Positions 8,452 through 16,863 of a DNA stretch of 64,000 nt are shown piece by piece. How positions within the stretch are numbered: the first letter of the stretch is position 1; every line of letters begins with the position of its first letter. Source of the stretch: Chryseobacterium populi (GTDB lineage: Bacteria; Bacteroidota; Bacteroidia; Flavobacteriales; Weeksellaceae); contig NZ_AKJY01000027.1 of the NCBI RefSeq assembly GCF_000282115.1, forward strand, positions 22,148 to 86,147, read 5' to 3'. Made by a program: the position numbers and the translations under genes. The notes beneath the pieces are model-generated. The model had not been told where the DNA came from, made no database searches, and was given only the letters and a program-made list of their open reading frames with translations.

Positions 8452-9363
8452 ATGGAGAAAATTTTATCAGTCAAAAATCTGACTAAGAAATTTAAGAGAG
8501 TCGTAGTAAACAATATCTCTTTTGATGTGGAAAGAGGTAATGTTTATGGTCTTCTTGGACCCAACGGAAGTGGAAAATCAACAACATTCGGAATGCTTCT
8601 TTCAACGATAAACCCTACAAGTGGAGACTGGTACTGGTTTGGAAAGAAAGGCACCGACCCTGATACACTGAAAAAAATAGGTGCAATCATTGAACAGCCC
8701 AACTTCTACCCTTACCTCAGCGCTGAAACCAATCTGAAAATAGTAGCAGAGATCAAACATGCTCCTTACGAGAGGATTGATGAAGTTTTAAAAACAGTGG
8801 GTCTTTTTGAAAGAAAAAAAGATACTTTCAGAACTTTTTCACTGGGAATGAAACAGCGTCTGGCTATTGCTTCCGCAATGCTCAACAATCCTGAAGTGAT
8901 GATTCTGGATGAGCCTACCAACGGCCTTGACCCTGAAGGAATCATTCAGATCAGGGAGATTATCTCTAGTATTGCCAAACAGGGTATTACGATTATCATC
9001 GCAAGTCACCTTCTGGATGAGATTGAAAAGATATGCAGCCATGTAATCGTACTTAAAGAAGGGAATTCGATCTACTCCGGAAGAGTGGATGAAATGACCA
9101 ATAATAAAGGTTATTTTGAATTAAAAGCGGATAATAATACTCAGCTTTTAAATGCACTGGAAGAGTTGCAGTGGTTTACTTCCGTTAAATCTGACGGCGA
9201 AATTATTAAGGCACAGATCCGCGAAGACGCTTCCGTTTCTGCATCAGCCCTGAATCAGAAACTTGTGGAAAGAGGGATTTTCCTGTCTCATTTAACGAAG
9301 AAAAAGCTGTCTCTTGAAACTCAATTCCTTGAACTTGTAAAAAACACAAACAACCATGCTTAA
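8452..9363 (+). CDS. ABC transporter ATP-binding protein (CcmA/DrrA-type)
   Basis: A 303-aa nucleotide-binding subunit. Walker A is GPNGSGKST (about 38-46), the ABC signature is LGMKQ (about 130-134) and Walker B MILDEPTNGLDPEG (about 150-163), with an H-loop ASHLLDE. The long C-terminal extension (about 215-303) is typical of bacitracin/antibiotic and gliding-type exporters. Its stop overlaps the permease start by 8 bp, so the two are translationally coupled. The substrate is unknown. Confidence 0.93.
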   Translation: MEKILSVKNLTKKFKRVVVNNISFDVERGNVYGLLGPNGSGKSTTFGMLLSTINPTSGDWYWFGKKGTDPDTLKKIGAIIEQPNFYPYLSAETNLKIVAEIKHAPYERIDEVLKTVGLFERKKDTFRTFSLGMKQRLAIASAMLNNPEVMILDEPTNGLDPEGIIQIREIISSIAKQGITIIIASHLLDEIEKICSHVIVLKEGNSIYSGRVDEMTNNKGYFELKADNNTQLLNALEELQWFTSVKSDGEIIKAQIREDASVSASALNQKLVERGIFLSHLTKKKLSLETQFLELVKNTNNHA

Positions 9364-10201
9364 ATTATTAAAACTCGAATATTACAAAAACCTGAACTAC
9401 AGACCATTTAGGGTTTTTACCATCCTGTATTTTGCTATTTTAATTGCGTTGCTTTTCATTGGGCTGGTTGATTTCGACCTTTTCGGGGCAACCATCAATT
9501 TAAAAGAACAGGGGATTTACAATTTTCCTGAAATCTGGAATTTCACTACATGGATTGTTGCTTTACTGAAAATCTTCCTGGGACTAATCATCGTTTTTTC
9601 CATTTCACAGGAATTCAGCAACAGGATGTTTAAACAAAATACCATTGACGGATTAAGCAGGAACGAATTTATTGGCTCCAAGTTATTAACTATAGGTATT
9701 TTTACTGTTGTATCAACTTTAATTGTATTCTTAATTACCATCTTGCTGGGATATCAATATTCCAATACCACAGAATCTGGAATGGTTTTTAAAGAAATTT
9801 TCTTTATCGGGAACTATTTTGTAAAGCTGTTTACTTTCTTTTGTTTCCTGATGTTTCTTTCCATTCTGTTGAGAAAATCTGTGTTTGTTTTTCTTGCATT
9901 CTTTGTTTTCTGGATCGGTGAAAGTATTCTGACAGCCATAGAAACATTTTCAAAGGTAAGCGGAATGCAGGGCCCTCAGAGAAATGAAGTGCTTCAAAAT
10001 GACTTTTTTATCACTCACCTTCTCCCGCTGGAAAGCATGTCGAGCCTTATTCCCAATCCTATGATGAGGCTGAATATGGCCAAAATGATGGGATTAAAAT
10101 ATGAATTCCATTACCCTACGGAAAGTATGATCGCATGTTTGGTTTGGTGTGTTATATTTATTTTTGGTTCTTACTGGATCCTGAGAAAAAGAGATTGGTA
10201 G
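9356..10201 (+). CDS. ABC transporter permease (ABC-2 type)
   Basis: A 281-aa integral membrane subunit with six likely transmembrane segments (about residues 18-40, 60-83, 108-130, 145-170, 178-198, 255-275). It overlaps the ATPase gene by 8 bp and must form the membrane half of that transporter. The layout of a short cytoplasmic N-terminus and a last helix ending LRKRDW fits ABC-2 permeases. Cargo unknown. Confidence 0.87.
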   Translation: MLKLLKLEYYKNLNYRPFRVFTILYFAILIALLFIGLVDFDLFGATINLKEQGIYNFPEIWNFTTWIVALLKIFLGLIIVFSISQEFSNRMFKQNTIDGLSRNEFIGSKLLTIGIFTVVSTLIVFLITILLGYQYSNTTESGMVFKEIFFIGNYFVKLFTFFCFLMFLSILLRKSVFVFLAFFVFWIGESILTAIETFSKVSGMQGPQRNEVLQNDFFITHLLPLESMSSLIPNPMMRLNMAKMMGLKYEFHYPTESMIACLVWCVIFIFGSYWILRKRDW

Positions 10202-10220
10202 GACTTTGGCTAAAAAATCA

Positions 10221-10970
10221 ATGAATTTTAAATATCTAAAAATTAAAGTGGTTCGTTCGGATCACTTTTTTTGGCTTAAAATTTTCATTGGATTTTGGAA
10301 AATAATATCCCTGAAAAAGGTTTACTACGTTCCGGGACTAATCAGTGCTTTGCTGATTCCGATTTTGTTTTGGTATTATGGAAATCAGAAATTCGACACC
10401 ATCAATCTTAATATGATTGATATCGGACTTCCTGCTAAAATCAGGTCCAGAGGTGATATTAATAACAAAATTTCTTTTGAGCCAATGAGAAAATGGAATT
10501 ACAAAAAGGTAAAAATAGATCCGAATGCTGCAAAAGCGAATTCTCAACTTTATATTTCAGAAATCAAAAAACTTAAAGAAAGAAATCAAAAAGAAACCGG
10601 AATTGAATTCATTCTGGGTGATAAGAATACCTATGGTGATTTCGTTTCTCTGTTAAACGACATGATCATTGCAGAACAGGAAGAATATACTTTGGATATT
10701 GAAAAAACGGGACATCTTTTTGCTATTCATTCTTATATAAATCCGAATTCCGAGCCTTGTTTGCTTTGTAATGATTATATTGTTGCTATAGATTCCGGAG
10801 TTGAAAATAATGGAGAAGCTTATTTAAAATTTATTGAGCCCAAAGGCTATGAAAAGTTTAAAGATGTTTTAAGAAAACTACCCGGAGAAGTTTTTCTTAT
10901 TATTTTCAGTTTCTTAATATTGCTGAATCTTTCTATACTCAGTATTAAAGAAAGATTTCAAATGCAATGA
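10221..10970 (+). CDS. Hypothetical protein anchored by terminal membrane helices
   Basis: A 249-aa product. One hydrophobic segment lies near residues 38-55 (VPGLISALLIPILFWYYG) and another near 222-243. Between them is a Lys/Glu-rich soluble domain with a CLLC pair. I recognise no family. It follows the permease by about 20 bp, so it probably belongs to the exporter operon and may be an accessory subunit; this is inferred from position only. An in-frame TTG at 10206 would add five residues. I chose the ATG. Confidence 0.65.
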   Translation: MNFKYLKIKVVRSDHFFWLKIFIGFWKIISLKKVYYVPGLISALLIPILFWYYGNQKFDTINLNMIDIGLPAKIRSRGDINNKISFEPMRKWNYKKVKIDPNAAKANSQLYISEIKKLKERNQKETGIEFILGDKNTYGDFVSLLNDMIIAEQEEYTLDIEKTGHLFAIHSYINPNSEPCLLCNDYIVAIDSGVENNGEAYLKFIEPKGYEKFKDVLRKLPGEVFLIIFSFLILLNLSILSIKERFQMQ

Positions 10971-10977
10971 ATTAGTT

Positions 10978-11152
10978 AATCGCAAAGTCGCAAAAGATGA
11001 CCGTCCTACCCTATGTTTTTAAGACGCAAGAAAATCATAGATTTTCGGCTATAAATTTCTACGTGATTTATTTTTCTCAATAGCATATGATTAAACTTCT
11101 TTGCGCCTTAAAGCATAGCACATTTAAAAAACTTGCGGCTTTGCGTATAACT
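10978..11152. repeat. CGCAAAG-bounded inverted-repeat element
   Basis: ATCGCAAAGTCGCAAAAG near 10979-10996 is the approximate inverse of CTTGCGGCTTTGCGTAT near 11133-11149. The interior is AT-rich and non-coding, with another TTTGCGCC motif. The layout suggests a small non-autonomous or REP-like element. It fills the gap between the exporter operon and the msrAB terminator. Confidence 0.5.
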
Positions 11153-11157
11153 TAAAA

Positions 11158-11188
11158 CAAAAAAGGCCGTCTTTCGACAGCCTTACTT
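11158..11188 (-). terminator. Terminator of the sigma-anti-sigma-msrAB operon
   Basis: On the minus strand AAGGCTGTC and GACGGCCTT pair across a GAAA loop and are followed by six or more T. It lies 13 bp past the msrAB stop. Confidence 0.8.
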
Positions 11189-11200
11189 TCACTTGATTAT

Positions 11201-12313
11201 TTACTTTTTATCCAGCAGAGAAATGTATTCTCCATATCCTTTTTCTTCCATTTCCGCTTTTGGAATAAACTTCAGTGAGGCACTGTTGATACAGTAGCGT
11301 AAGCCTCCTTTATCCGCCGGGCCGTCATTGAAAACGTGCCCCAAATGGGCATCTCCGGTTTTACTTCTTACTTCCACTCTGGTCATTCCGGCAGACCTGT
11401 CCATTTTTTCATCAATTAATTTTTTAGTAATCGGTTTTGAAAAACTTGGCCATCCGCAACCGGATTCAAATTTATCTGTTGAAATAAATAAAGGCTCCCC
11501 CGTTGTAATATCTACATAGATCCCTTCACGGGTTTCATCCCAGTATTCATTCTGGAATGGTCTTTCTGTTCCGTTTTCCTGAGTTACCCTGTATTGTTCC
11601 GGAGATAACTTATCTTTTAAAACTTTTTTATCCTGTTTTTGATATTTTGCCTTTGGAAGTGGGTTTGCATTTCTCGCCATTTCAAAAAGTCCCGGTTCAA
11701 TATGACAGTAACCTCCCGGATTTTTATCCAGGTATTCCTGGTGATAATCTTCCGCTTTATAAAAATTTTTCAACGGAATGGTTTCAACCACCACCGGCTT
11801 ATTATAATTTTTAGCCAATTTCTGAACCTCCTCTTTTACTACAACATCATCTCCTTTTTCGGTATAATAAATTCCGGTTCTGTACTGATCTCCTCTGTCA
11901 TTTCCCTGTTTGTTCAGACTTGTAGGATCAATGGTTTTGAAATAAAGATCAATTAATAATTTCAGGTCAACCTGAGTGGCATCATATTTCACTTTTACGG
12001 TTTCCGCAAAACCTGTTGTATGACTTACCACTTCTTCATAAGTTGGATTGTTGGTTTTCCCGTTAGCATAACCTACCTCGGTAGCCACAACTCCGCGAAT
12101 CTGTTGAAAAAAATGTTCTGTTCCCCAAAAACACCCGCCTGCAAAATAAATTTCTCTTACGTTTTTATTGTCCATAATTTCTTGATTTTCTTTTTCTTTT
12201 TTTACTTCTTTGGGCTTTGAATTTAAAAACCCTGATTTTGTAGCAAATACGGCTATACCCAGAATAATTCCAAGCATTATAAGTATATTTTTCATATTTA
12301 TCTTTTTATTCAT
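11201..12313 (-). CDS. msrAB: Bifunctional peptide methionine sulfoxide reductase MsrA-MsrB
   Basis: A fused repair enzyme, 370 aa. An N-terminal hydrophobic segment (about 8-25) exports or anchors it in the envelope. The MsrA domain (about 53-205) has [11 protein letters not shown] with the catalytic Cys, reducing Met-S-sulfoxide. The MsrB domain (about 235-355) has CGWPSF and a catalytic Cys in RYCINSASL, reducing the R form. The CxxC zinc pairs found in many MsrB proteins are not seen. It starts 2 bp after the DUF417 gene and is last in a sigma/anti-sigma operon, which suggests oxidant control of envelope protein repair. Confidence 0.95.
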   Translation of the reverse strand: MNKKINMKNILIMLGIILGIAVFATKSGFLNSKPKEVKKEKENQEIMDNKNVREIYFAGGCFWGTEHFFQQIRGVVATEVGYANGKTNNPTYEEVVSHTTGFAETVKVKYDATQVDLKLLIDLYFKTIDPTSLNKQGNDRGDQYRTGIYYTEKGDDVVVKEEVQKLAKNYNKPVVVETIPLKNFYKAEDYHQEYLDKNPGGYCHIEPGLFEMARNANPLPKAKYQKQDKKVLKDKLSPEQYRVTQENGTERPFQNEYWDETREGIYVDITTGEPLFISTDKFESGCGWPSFSKPITKKLIDEKMDRSAGMTRVEVRSKTGDAHLGHVFNDGPADKGGLRYCINSASLKFIPKAEMEEKGYGEYISLLDKK

Positions 12314-12315
12314 TT

Positions 12316-12751
12316 TTAATTATTTTGAAACAGTGTTAATCCAAATCCCAGAAACATCACGTCTTTCAGGATAAAAAAATCTGTAACAGGTATTCCATCC
12401 ACTATTTTCCATATTCCCGGTGTTGTAAACAAATAGCTTAATGTCACTAGAAAAGTAATGGTCATTGCCACTCCTGCATATCTTTTCAGAAATGCAAATT
12501 TCACACTAAATATCAGTAAAAAGGCAATGATAATTTCTATCACTCCGATAGCATTTGACACAGCCTGAACGCCCATAAAATCATAGACGAAAAAAGTGAG
12601 AAAATGGTTTTCCACCAAAGGTTTTATAGCATTGGCTTCCGTCGGTGTAAATTTGAAAATTCCGATCCATAGTAAAATAAGAGCAGCTCCGAAAAAGCGA
12701 AAGGTAATATCCCGGTCTTATTTTTGTAAATTGTTGTAATGTTCCGTTCAT
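12316..12751 (-). pseudogene. DUF417 (RclC/YkgB-like) membrane protein gene, interrupted by a +1 frameshift
   Basis: The long open frame (about 100 codons from a TTG at 12618) lacks a good start, but homologous-looking coding continues upstream in the same frame (GAALILLWIGIFKFTPTEAN) to a TAA near 12719. An ATG at 12751 opens another frame (MNGTLQQFTKI). Removing one A from the AAATAAGACC stretch near 12717-12724 joins the two into one protein (TKIDRDITFRFFGAALI). The product would be a four-helix DUF417 protein of about 145 aa. RclC of E. coli, in this family, belongs to a reactive-chlorine regulon. The break is either a real mutation or a sequencing error. Confidence 0.8.
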
Positions 12752-12830
12752 ATTTTAAGATTTTGAATGACTACTTTAATATTTTCAAAAGTATAGTCGG
12801 AACAATTTCAAAATCCTGACAAAGTTTTTC

Positions 12831-13103
12831 TTAAATGTCTAATTTTTCGAGCACTTTGTTTTTAAAATCCTGAATATCAGATTGATTAACTTCACTCTCC
12901 TCTTTCTGAGAAAGTTTTCTTTTCAAAATATCGTCTAAAATTTCCAGCTTTTCTTTGTATGCCCTGCACCATTTACAGATTTTAAGATGCACGGAAAGCT
13001 TCCAGTCTTCTTTCCTGGAAATGGTCTGTGCATTTCTTTTTTCCATGAGCAGGGTTGCTTCACGGCAAGGCAAAAATATCAGATGAATAATTTTTTTTAA
13101 CAT
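12831..13103 (-). CDS. Cytoplasmic zinc-binding anti-sigma factor (RsrA-like ZAS)
   Basis: A 90-aa soluble protein with Cys13, His39, Cys43 and Cys46, spaced C-x25-H-x3-C-x2-C. That is the spacing of zinc-containing anti-sigma (ZAS) proteins such as RsrA, where disulfide formation expels zinc and frees the sigma factor. There is no membrane segment, and a Lys/Glu-rich helical tail follows (about 47-90). It starts 13 bp after the ECF sigma gene on the same strand, the standard sigma/anti-sigma arrangement. Redox sensing is inferred from the motif and the downstream msrAB gene. Confidence 0.82.
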   Translation of the reverse strand: MLKKIIHLIFLPCREATLLMEKRNAQTISRKEDWKLSVHLKICKWCRAYKEKLEILDDILKRKLSQKEESEVNQSDIQDFKNKVLEKLDI

Positions 13104-13116
13104 TTTTTATAATTCA

Positions 13117-13671
13117 TTACGATCTCGCAAACCAGTTAAAATCCAGGCATTCTCTCAGCTGCATTCTACTTCGTTGAAGAATCTTCCATAGATTAGTCGT
13201 AGAAATATTTAATTCCTGACTTACTTCCGGTGCTTTTTTTTCATGAAGATAATACATTTTTAGTGGAATTTTCCATCTGACCGGTAATTCTTCAATACAA
13301 TCTTCCAGAGTCTTATTAAAATTCTGATCATCCAAAAGCTCCGTTTCTTTATCTGAAGCATCCCAATCATTCAGCACATCATTATTTTTCCATGAACCTG
13401 TTTCATCAAAAAAATGATCAAGACTGATCTGTGGTTCCGATTTATACTTTTTTCGGTAAAAATCGGAAACTTTATAATTAAGAATGCTGTAAAGCCAGGT
13501 TAAGGGTTTACTTTTTTCTTCAAAAGAATCATATGACGTAAAAGCAGACAGAAAAACCTCCTGAACAACATCTTCAGCTTCACCCTTATCTGAAAGCAGA
13601 TACATAGCCCTTCTCAAAAGAGCCCCGGAATATTGCTCCACCCAACTTTTCAGTACTTCATTTTTCGTCAT
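13117..13671 (-). CDS. ECF-type RNA polymerase sigma factor
   Basis: A 184-aa sigma-70 family protein of ECF layout. Region 2 is at about 10-85 (AEDVVQEVFLSAF, then KPLTWLYSILNYKVSDFYRKKY) and region 4 at about 125-180 (ELPVRWKIPLKMYYLHEKKAPEV and a helix-turn-helix with STTNLWKILQRSR). An acidic linker lies between. First gene of an operon with a ZAS anti-sigma, a DUF417 gene and msrAB. By analogy with SigR it probably directs a thiol or methionine oxidation response, including its own operon. Confidence 0.92.
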   Translation of the reverse strand: MTKNEVLKSWVEQYSGALLRRAMYLLSDKGEAEDVVQEVFLSAFTSYDSFEEKSKPLTWLYSILNYKVSDFYRKKYKSEPQISLDHFFDETGSWKNNDVLNDWDASDKETELLDDQNFNKTLEDCIEELPVRWKIPLKMYYLHEKKAPEVSQELNISTTNLWKILQRSRMQLRECLDFNWFARS

Positions 13672-13698
13672 ATTAATCTTTATCTTTTCAGATCATAA

Positions 13699-13729
13699 CG
13701 AAGATAATAAGTTAAAAGGAAAAGTACAA
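13699..13729 (-). promoter_or_regulatory. Promoter of the ECF sigma operon (TTG-N20-TATCTTCG)
   Basis: On the minus strand a TTG (13729-13727) is followed after 20 bp by TATCTTCG (13706-13699), a -33/-7 pair of Bacteroidota type. The TTATTATCTTCGT block is identical to part of the CRISPR repeat. The ATG lies 28 bp downstream. Confidence 0.6.
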
Positions 13730-13745
13730 GAAATATGTATCACTA

Positions 13746-13805
13746 AATTCCCCTCCTCTGGAGGGGTGGCGAAAATTCTTTTAGAATTTTTGACGGGGTG
13801 GTTAA
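13746..13805. repeat. Double-hairpin repeat (CCCCTCC/GGAGGGG), copy 1
   Basis: Two adjacent stems are present: CCCCTCC-tct-GGAGGGG, then AAAATTCT-ttt-AGAATTTT, ending in GACGGGGTGGTTAA. A second copy at 21926-21985 differs only in the two three-base loops. Confidence 0.85.
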
Positions 13806-14020
13806 TAATGTAAATTTTAAAAGGGAATGGTCAACAGTCAATTTTTCCCGGTCTGGATTACAGCGAAAAAGGGAAAATAGCTACTAAAGAGAAGGAAGCC
13901 GGATGATGGAAGTTTATAGGATTGAAAACAATAAATTTCTTCTTCATTGAAATAACGAAATGTAAATTTTATAAACAATTTAAAACGTAAAACTATTCTT
14001 TTACATTACTTTAAAAATCT
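13806..14020. other. Non-coding stretch upstream of alaS
   Basis: Between the repeat and the alaS promoter I see no open frame, hairpin or RNA gene that I can support. Composition is AT-rich with a purine-rich middle. Confidence 0.4.
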
Positions 14021-14028
14021 TAAATTTG
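14021..14028 (+). promoter_or_regulatory. -7 box of alaS
   Basis: TAAATTTG matches TAnnTTTG exactly and lies 44 bp upstream of the alaS ATG. Confidence 0.5.
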
Positions 14029-14072
14029 CATCTTATCAAAAAATTGTAAAAAGCAAAGCAACATATATCATT

Positions 14073-16676
14073 ATGACATCACAAGAGATACGTCAAAAAT
14101 TTTTAGATTATTTTAAAAGCAAAGGCCACCTTATCGTTCCTTCAGCACCAATTGTGTTGAAAGACGACCCTACTCTAATGTTTAACAATTCCGGAATGGC
14201 ACAGTTTAAGGATTTCTTCCTGGGCTACAAAACACCTGCCGCCCCGAGGATTGCCGATACACAGAAATGTCTGAGAGTTTCAGGGAAGCACAATGACCTG
14301 GATGATGTAGGTAGAGATACTTATCATCACACCATGTTTGAAATGTTGGGAAACTGGTCTTTCGGTGATTATTTCAAAAAAGATGCTATTGCTTTTGCCT
14401 GGGAACTATTGACGGGAGTTTACGGAATTCCGAAAGAAAACCTGTATGTAACGATTTTTGAAGGAGATGCTGCTGAAAATCTTGAAAGAGACCAGGATGC
14501 TTATGATTTCTGGAAATCCCATATTTCCGAAGACAGAATTATCAATGGAAATAAGAAAGATAATTTCTGGGAAATGGGTGAAAGCGGACCTTGCGGGCCA
14601 TGTTCGGAAATTCATGTTGACTTGAGAACACCGGAAGAAAAAGCTAAAATTTCAGGACTTGATCTTGTGAATAACGACCACCCTCAGGTGGTAGAGGTCT
14701 GGAACCTGGTTTTCATGGAATTCAACAGAAAAGCTGATAAATCCCTGGAAAAGCTTCCTGCGCGCCACGTTGATACCGGAATGGGCTTTGAACGTCTTTG
14801 CATGGCGCTTCAGGGGAAATCCTCCAATTATGACACCGATGTTTTCACTCCGCTGATTGCTAAGGTTGAAGAGCTTTCAGGAAAGAAATATACAGGGACT
14901 TTAGAAGACGAAAAAGATATTGCCATCCGTGTGGTGGTAGACCATATCAGAGCCGTTTCTTTTGCAATTGCAGACGGACAGTTACCTTCAAGCGGAGGAG
15001 CAGGTTATGTGATCAGAAGAATCCTGAGAAGAGGTATTTCTTATTCTTACAGATTCCTGGGGATGAAAGAGCCTTTCCTTTATAAATTAGTTGCCGTTCT
15101 TCAGGAGCAAATGGGAAAATTCTTCCCGGAACTTGAAAAACAGGGAACGCTGGTAACCGAAGTGATTAAAAGTGAAGAAGAATCTTTCCTTAAAACCATT
15201 GAAACCGGATTGATCAGAGTTGAAAAATTAATTCAGCAGACGATTGCCGACAATCAAAAGATATTACCTACCCTGGAAGTTTTCGAATTGTATGATACTT
15301 ATGGTTTCCCGGATGATTTAACAAGAATTATCGCGGAAGAGAAAGGTTTGACGATTGATGAAGAAGGCTTTAAAGCTGAAAGGGAAAAACAAAGATTGCG
15401 TTCAAAAGAAGATTCTGCTCAAAAAGTTTACGACTGGGTAACCCTGGAAGAAAGAGATGAAAACTTTGTCGGTTATGATAAAATTGAATCTGAAACTTAC
15501 ATTACAAGATACAGAAAAGTAGAAAATAAAGACGGTGAATTTTATCAGGTGGTATTGAGCGAAACACCTTTCTACCCTGAAGGTGGTGGACAGATCGGTG
15601 ATAAAGGGATTCTTGAAAATGCTGTTGAAAGCTTTGACGTTTTAGAAACTAAAAAGGAAAACGGATTGATTATTTCTTTAATCAGCGGACTTCCTAAAGA
15701 TGCAGGTGCAGTTTTCTATGCTAAAGTAAATGCAGCTGACAGAAAGAACTCTCAGGCTAACCACTCTGTAACCCACCTGTTGCATGAAGCTCTGAGAGAA
15801 GTTTTAGGAACTCACGTTGAGCAGAAAGGTTCATTTGTCGGCCCTGATTATCTGCGTTTTGACTTCTCCCATTTCAATAAAATGACAGAGGAGGAATTAG
15901 CTTTAGTTGAAAATAAAGTAAACCAGAAAATCAAAGACAGTATCGCTTTACAGGAATTCAGAAATATTCCGATCAAAGAAGCTTTTGATAAGGGAGCCAC
16001 AGGTCTTTTCGGTGAAAAATACGGTGATTATGTGAGAATGATCCAATTTGGAAGTTCAAAAGAACTTTGTGGAGGAACTCACGTAAAAAATACCATTGAA
16101 ATCGGTCACTTTAAAATTGTTTCCGAAAGCTCTGCTGCTGCGGGAATCAGAAGAATTGAAGCCATTTCGGGAGATAAGTCTGAAGAATATTTCAAAAATT
16201 TAGAGAAGCAGGTTACAGAACTTTCACAATTGCTGAAATCTAAAGATATTGTAAAATCGATTGAAAAATTAATCGAAGAAAACGCTTCATTAAGATCTGA
16301 AGTTGATGCCTTGAAGAAAGAAAAAGCAAAAGGAGAAATCAGTGATTGGAAAAACGCTTATGAACAGAAAGGAGATAAACAGCTTTTAGTGAAGAAAACG
16401 TCTCTTGATGCAGGATCTGTAAAAGACATTGTATTCCAGCTGAAAAGAGAAATTCCGACCTCTGTGACAATCATACTTTCTGATGCAGATGGTAAACCAA
16501 TGATCACTGTTGGGGTTTCTGATGATTTAGCAGCTAATTATCAGGCAGGAGCTATCATAAAAGATCTAGCTAAAGAAATCCAGGGCGGCGGCGGCGGAAA
16601 CTCAGGTTTTGCCACTGCAGGCGGAAAAAACCTTGACGGCCTGGAAAATGCGTATCAAAAAGCACTGAATGTTTAA
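14073..16676 (+). CDS. alaS: Alanyl-tRNA synthetase
   Basis: Charges tRNA-Ala. The 867-aa protein has the class II catalytic core at about 1-450, starting SQEIRQKFLDYFKSKGH, with motif 2 (around DVGRDTYHHTMFEMLGNWSFGD). The editing domain (about 555-710) has zinc-ligand motifs HSVTHLLH and CGGTH, which remove mischarged Ser/Gly. The C-terminal C-Ala domain ends in a Gly-rich QGGGGGNSGFATAGG stretch (about 833-847), typical of DHHA1. Length and domains are complete. Single gene with its own promoter and terminator. Confidence 0.98.
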   Translation: MTSQEIRQKFLDYFKSKGHLIVPSAPIVLKDDPTLMFNNSGMAQFKDFFLGYKTPAAPRIADTQKCLRVSGKHNDLDDVGRDTYHHTMFEMLGNWSFGDYFKKDAIAFAWELLTGVYGIPKENLYVTIFEGDAAENLERDQDAYDFWKSHISEDRIINGNKKDNFWEMGESGPCGPCSEIHVDLRTPEEKAKISGLDLVNNDHPQVVEVWNLVFMEFNRKADKSLEKLPARHVDTGMGFERLCMALQGKSSNYDTDVFTPLIAKVEELSGKKYTGTLEDEKDIAIRVVVDHIRAVSFAIADGQLPSSGGAGYVIRRILRRGISYSYRFLGMKEPFLYKLVAVLQEQMGKFFPELEKQGTLVTEVIKSEEESFLKTIETGLIRVEKLIQQTIADNQKILPTLEVFELYDTYGFPDDLTRIIAEEKGLTIDEEGFKAEREKQRLRSKEDSAQKVYDWVTLEERDENFVGYDKIESETYITRYRKVENKDGEFYQVVLSETPFYPEGGGQIGDKGILENAVESFDVLETKKENGLIISLISGLPKDAGAVFYAKVNAADRKNSQANHSVTHLLHEALREVLGTHVEQKGSFVGPDYLRFDFSHFNKMTEEELALVENKVNQKIKDSIALQEFRNIPIKEAFDKGATGLFGEKYGDYVRMIQFGSSKELCGGTHVKNTIEIGHFKIVSESSAAAGIRRIEAISGDKSEEYFKNLEKQVTELSQLLKSKDIVKSIEKLIEENASLRSEVDALKKEKAKGEISDWKNAYEQKGDKQLLVKKTSLDAGSVKDIVFQLKREIPTSVTIILSDADGKPMITVGVSDDLAANYQAGAIIKDLAKEIQGGGGGNSGFATAGGKNLDGLENAYQKALNV

Positions 16677-16741
16677 TTTTACAATTCAAAAAAGATTTAA
16701 AATCTAAAATAATTGTTCATTATTTCATTTGAACAACTCTT

Positions 16742-16782
16742 AAATCAGCTGTATTATTGTTCAATACAGCTGATTTTATTTA
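16742..16782 (+). terminator. Strong terminator after alaS
   Basis: A perfect 14-bp stem (AAATCAGCTGTATT with AATACAGCTGATTT) encloses a 7-base loop and is followed by a T-rich tail. Confidence 0.85.
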
Positions 16783-16817
16783 AATTTTTAACAAAACATT
16801 ATATTTTCCCCTATGGT

Positions 16818-16844
16818 TTTGTAACCTTCTTATCTATAGTTTTG
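16818..16844 (+). promoter_or_regulatory. Promoter-like TTTG ... TAGTTTTG upstream of the first DUF5686 gene
   Basis: TTTG (16818-16821) and TAGTTTTG (16837-16844) resemble -33/-7 boxes, although the 15-bp spacing is short. The ATG is 19 bp after the -7 box. Confidence 0.45.
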
Positions 16845-16863
16845 TCTTATCTATAAAAAACTA

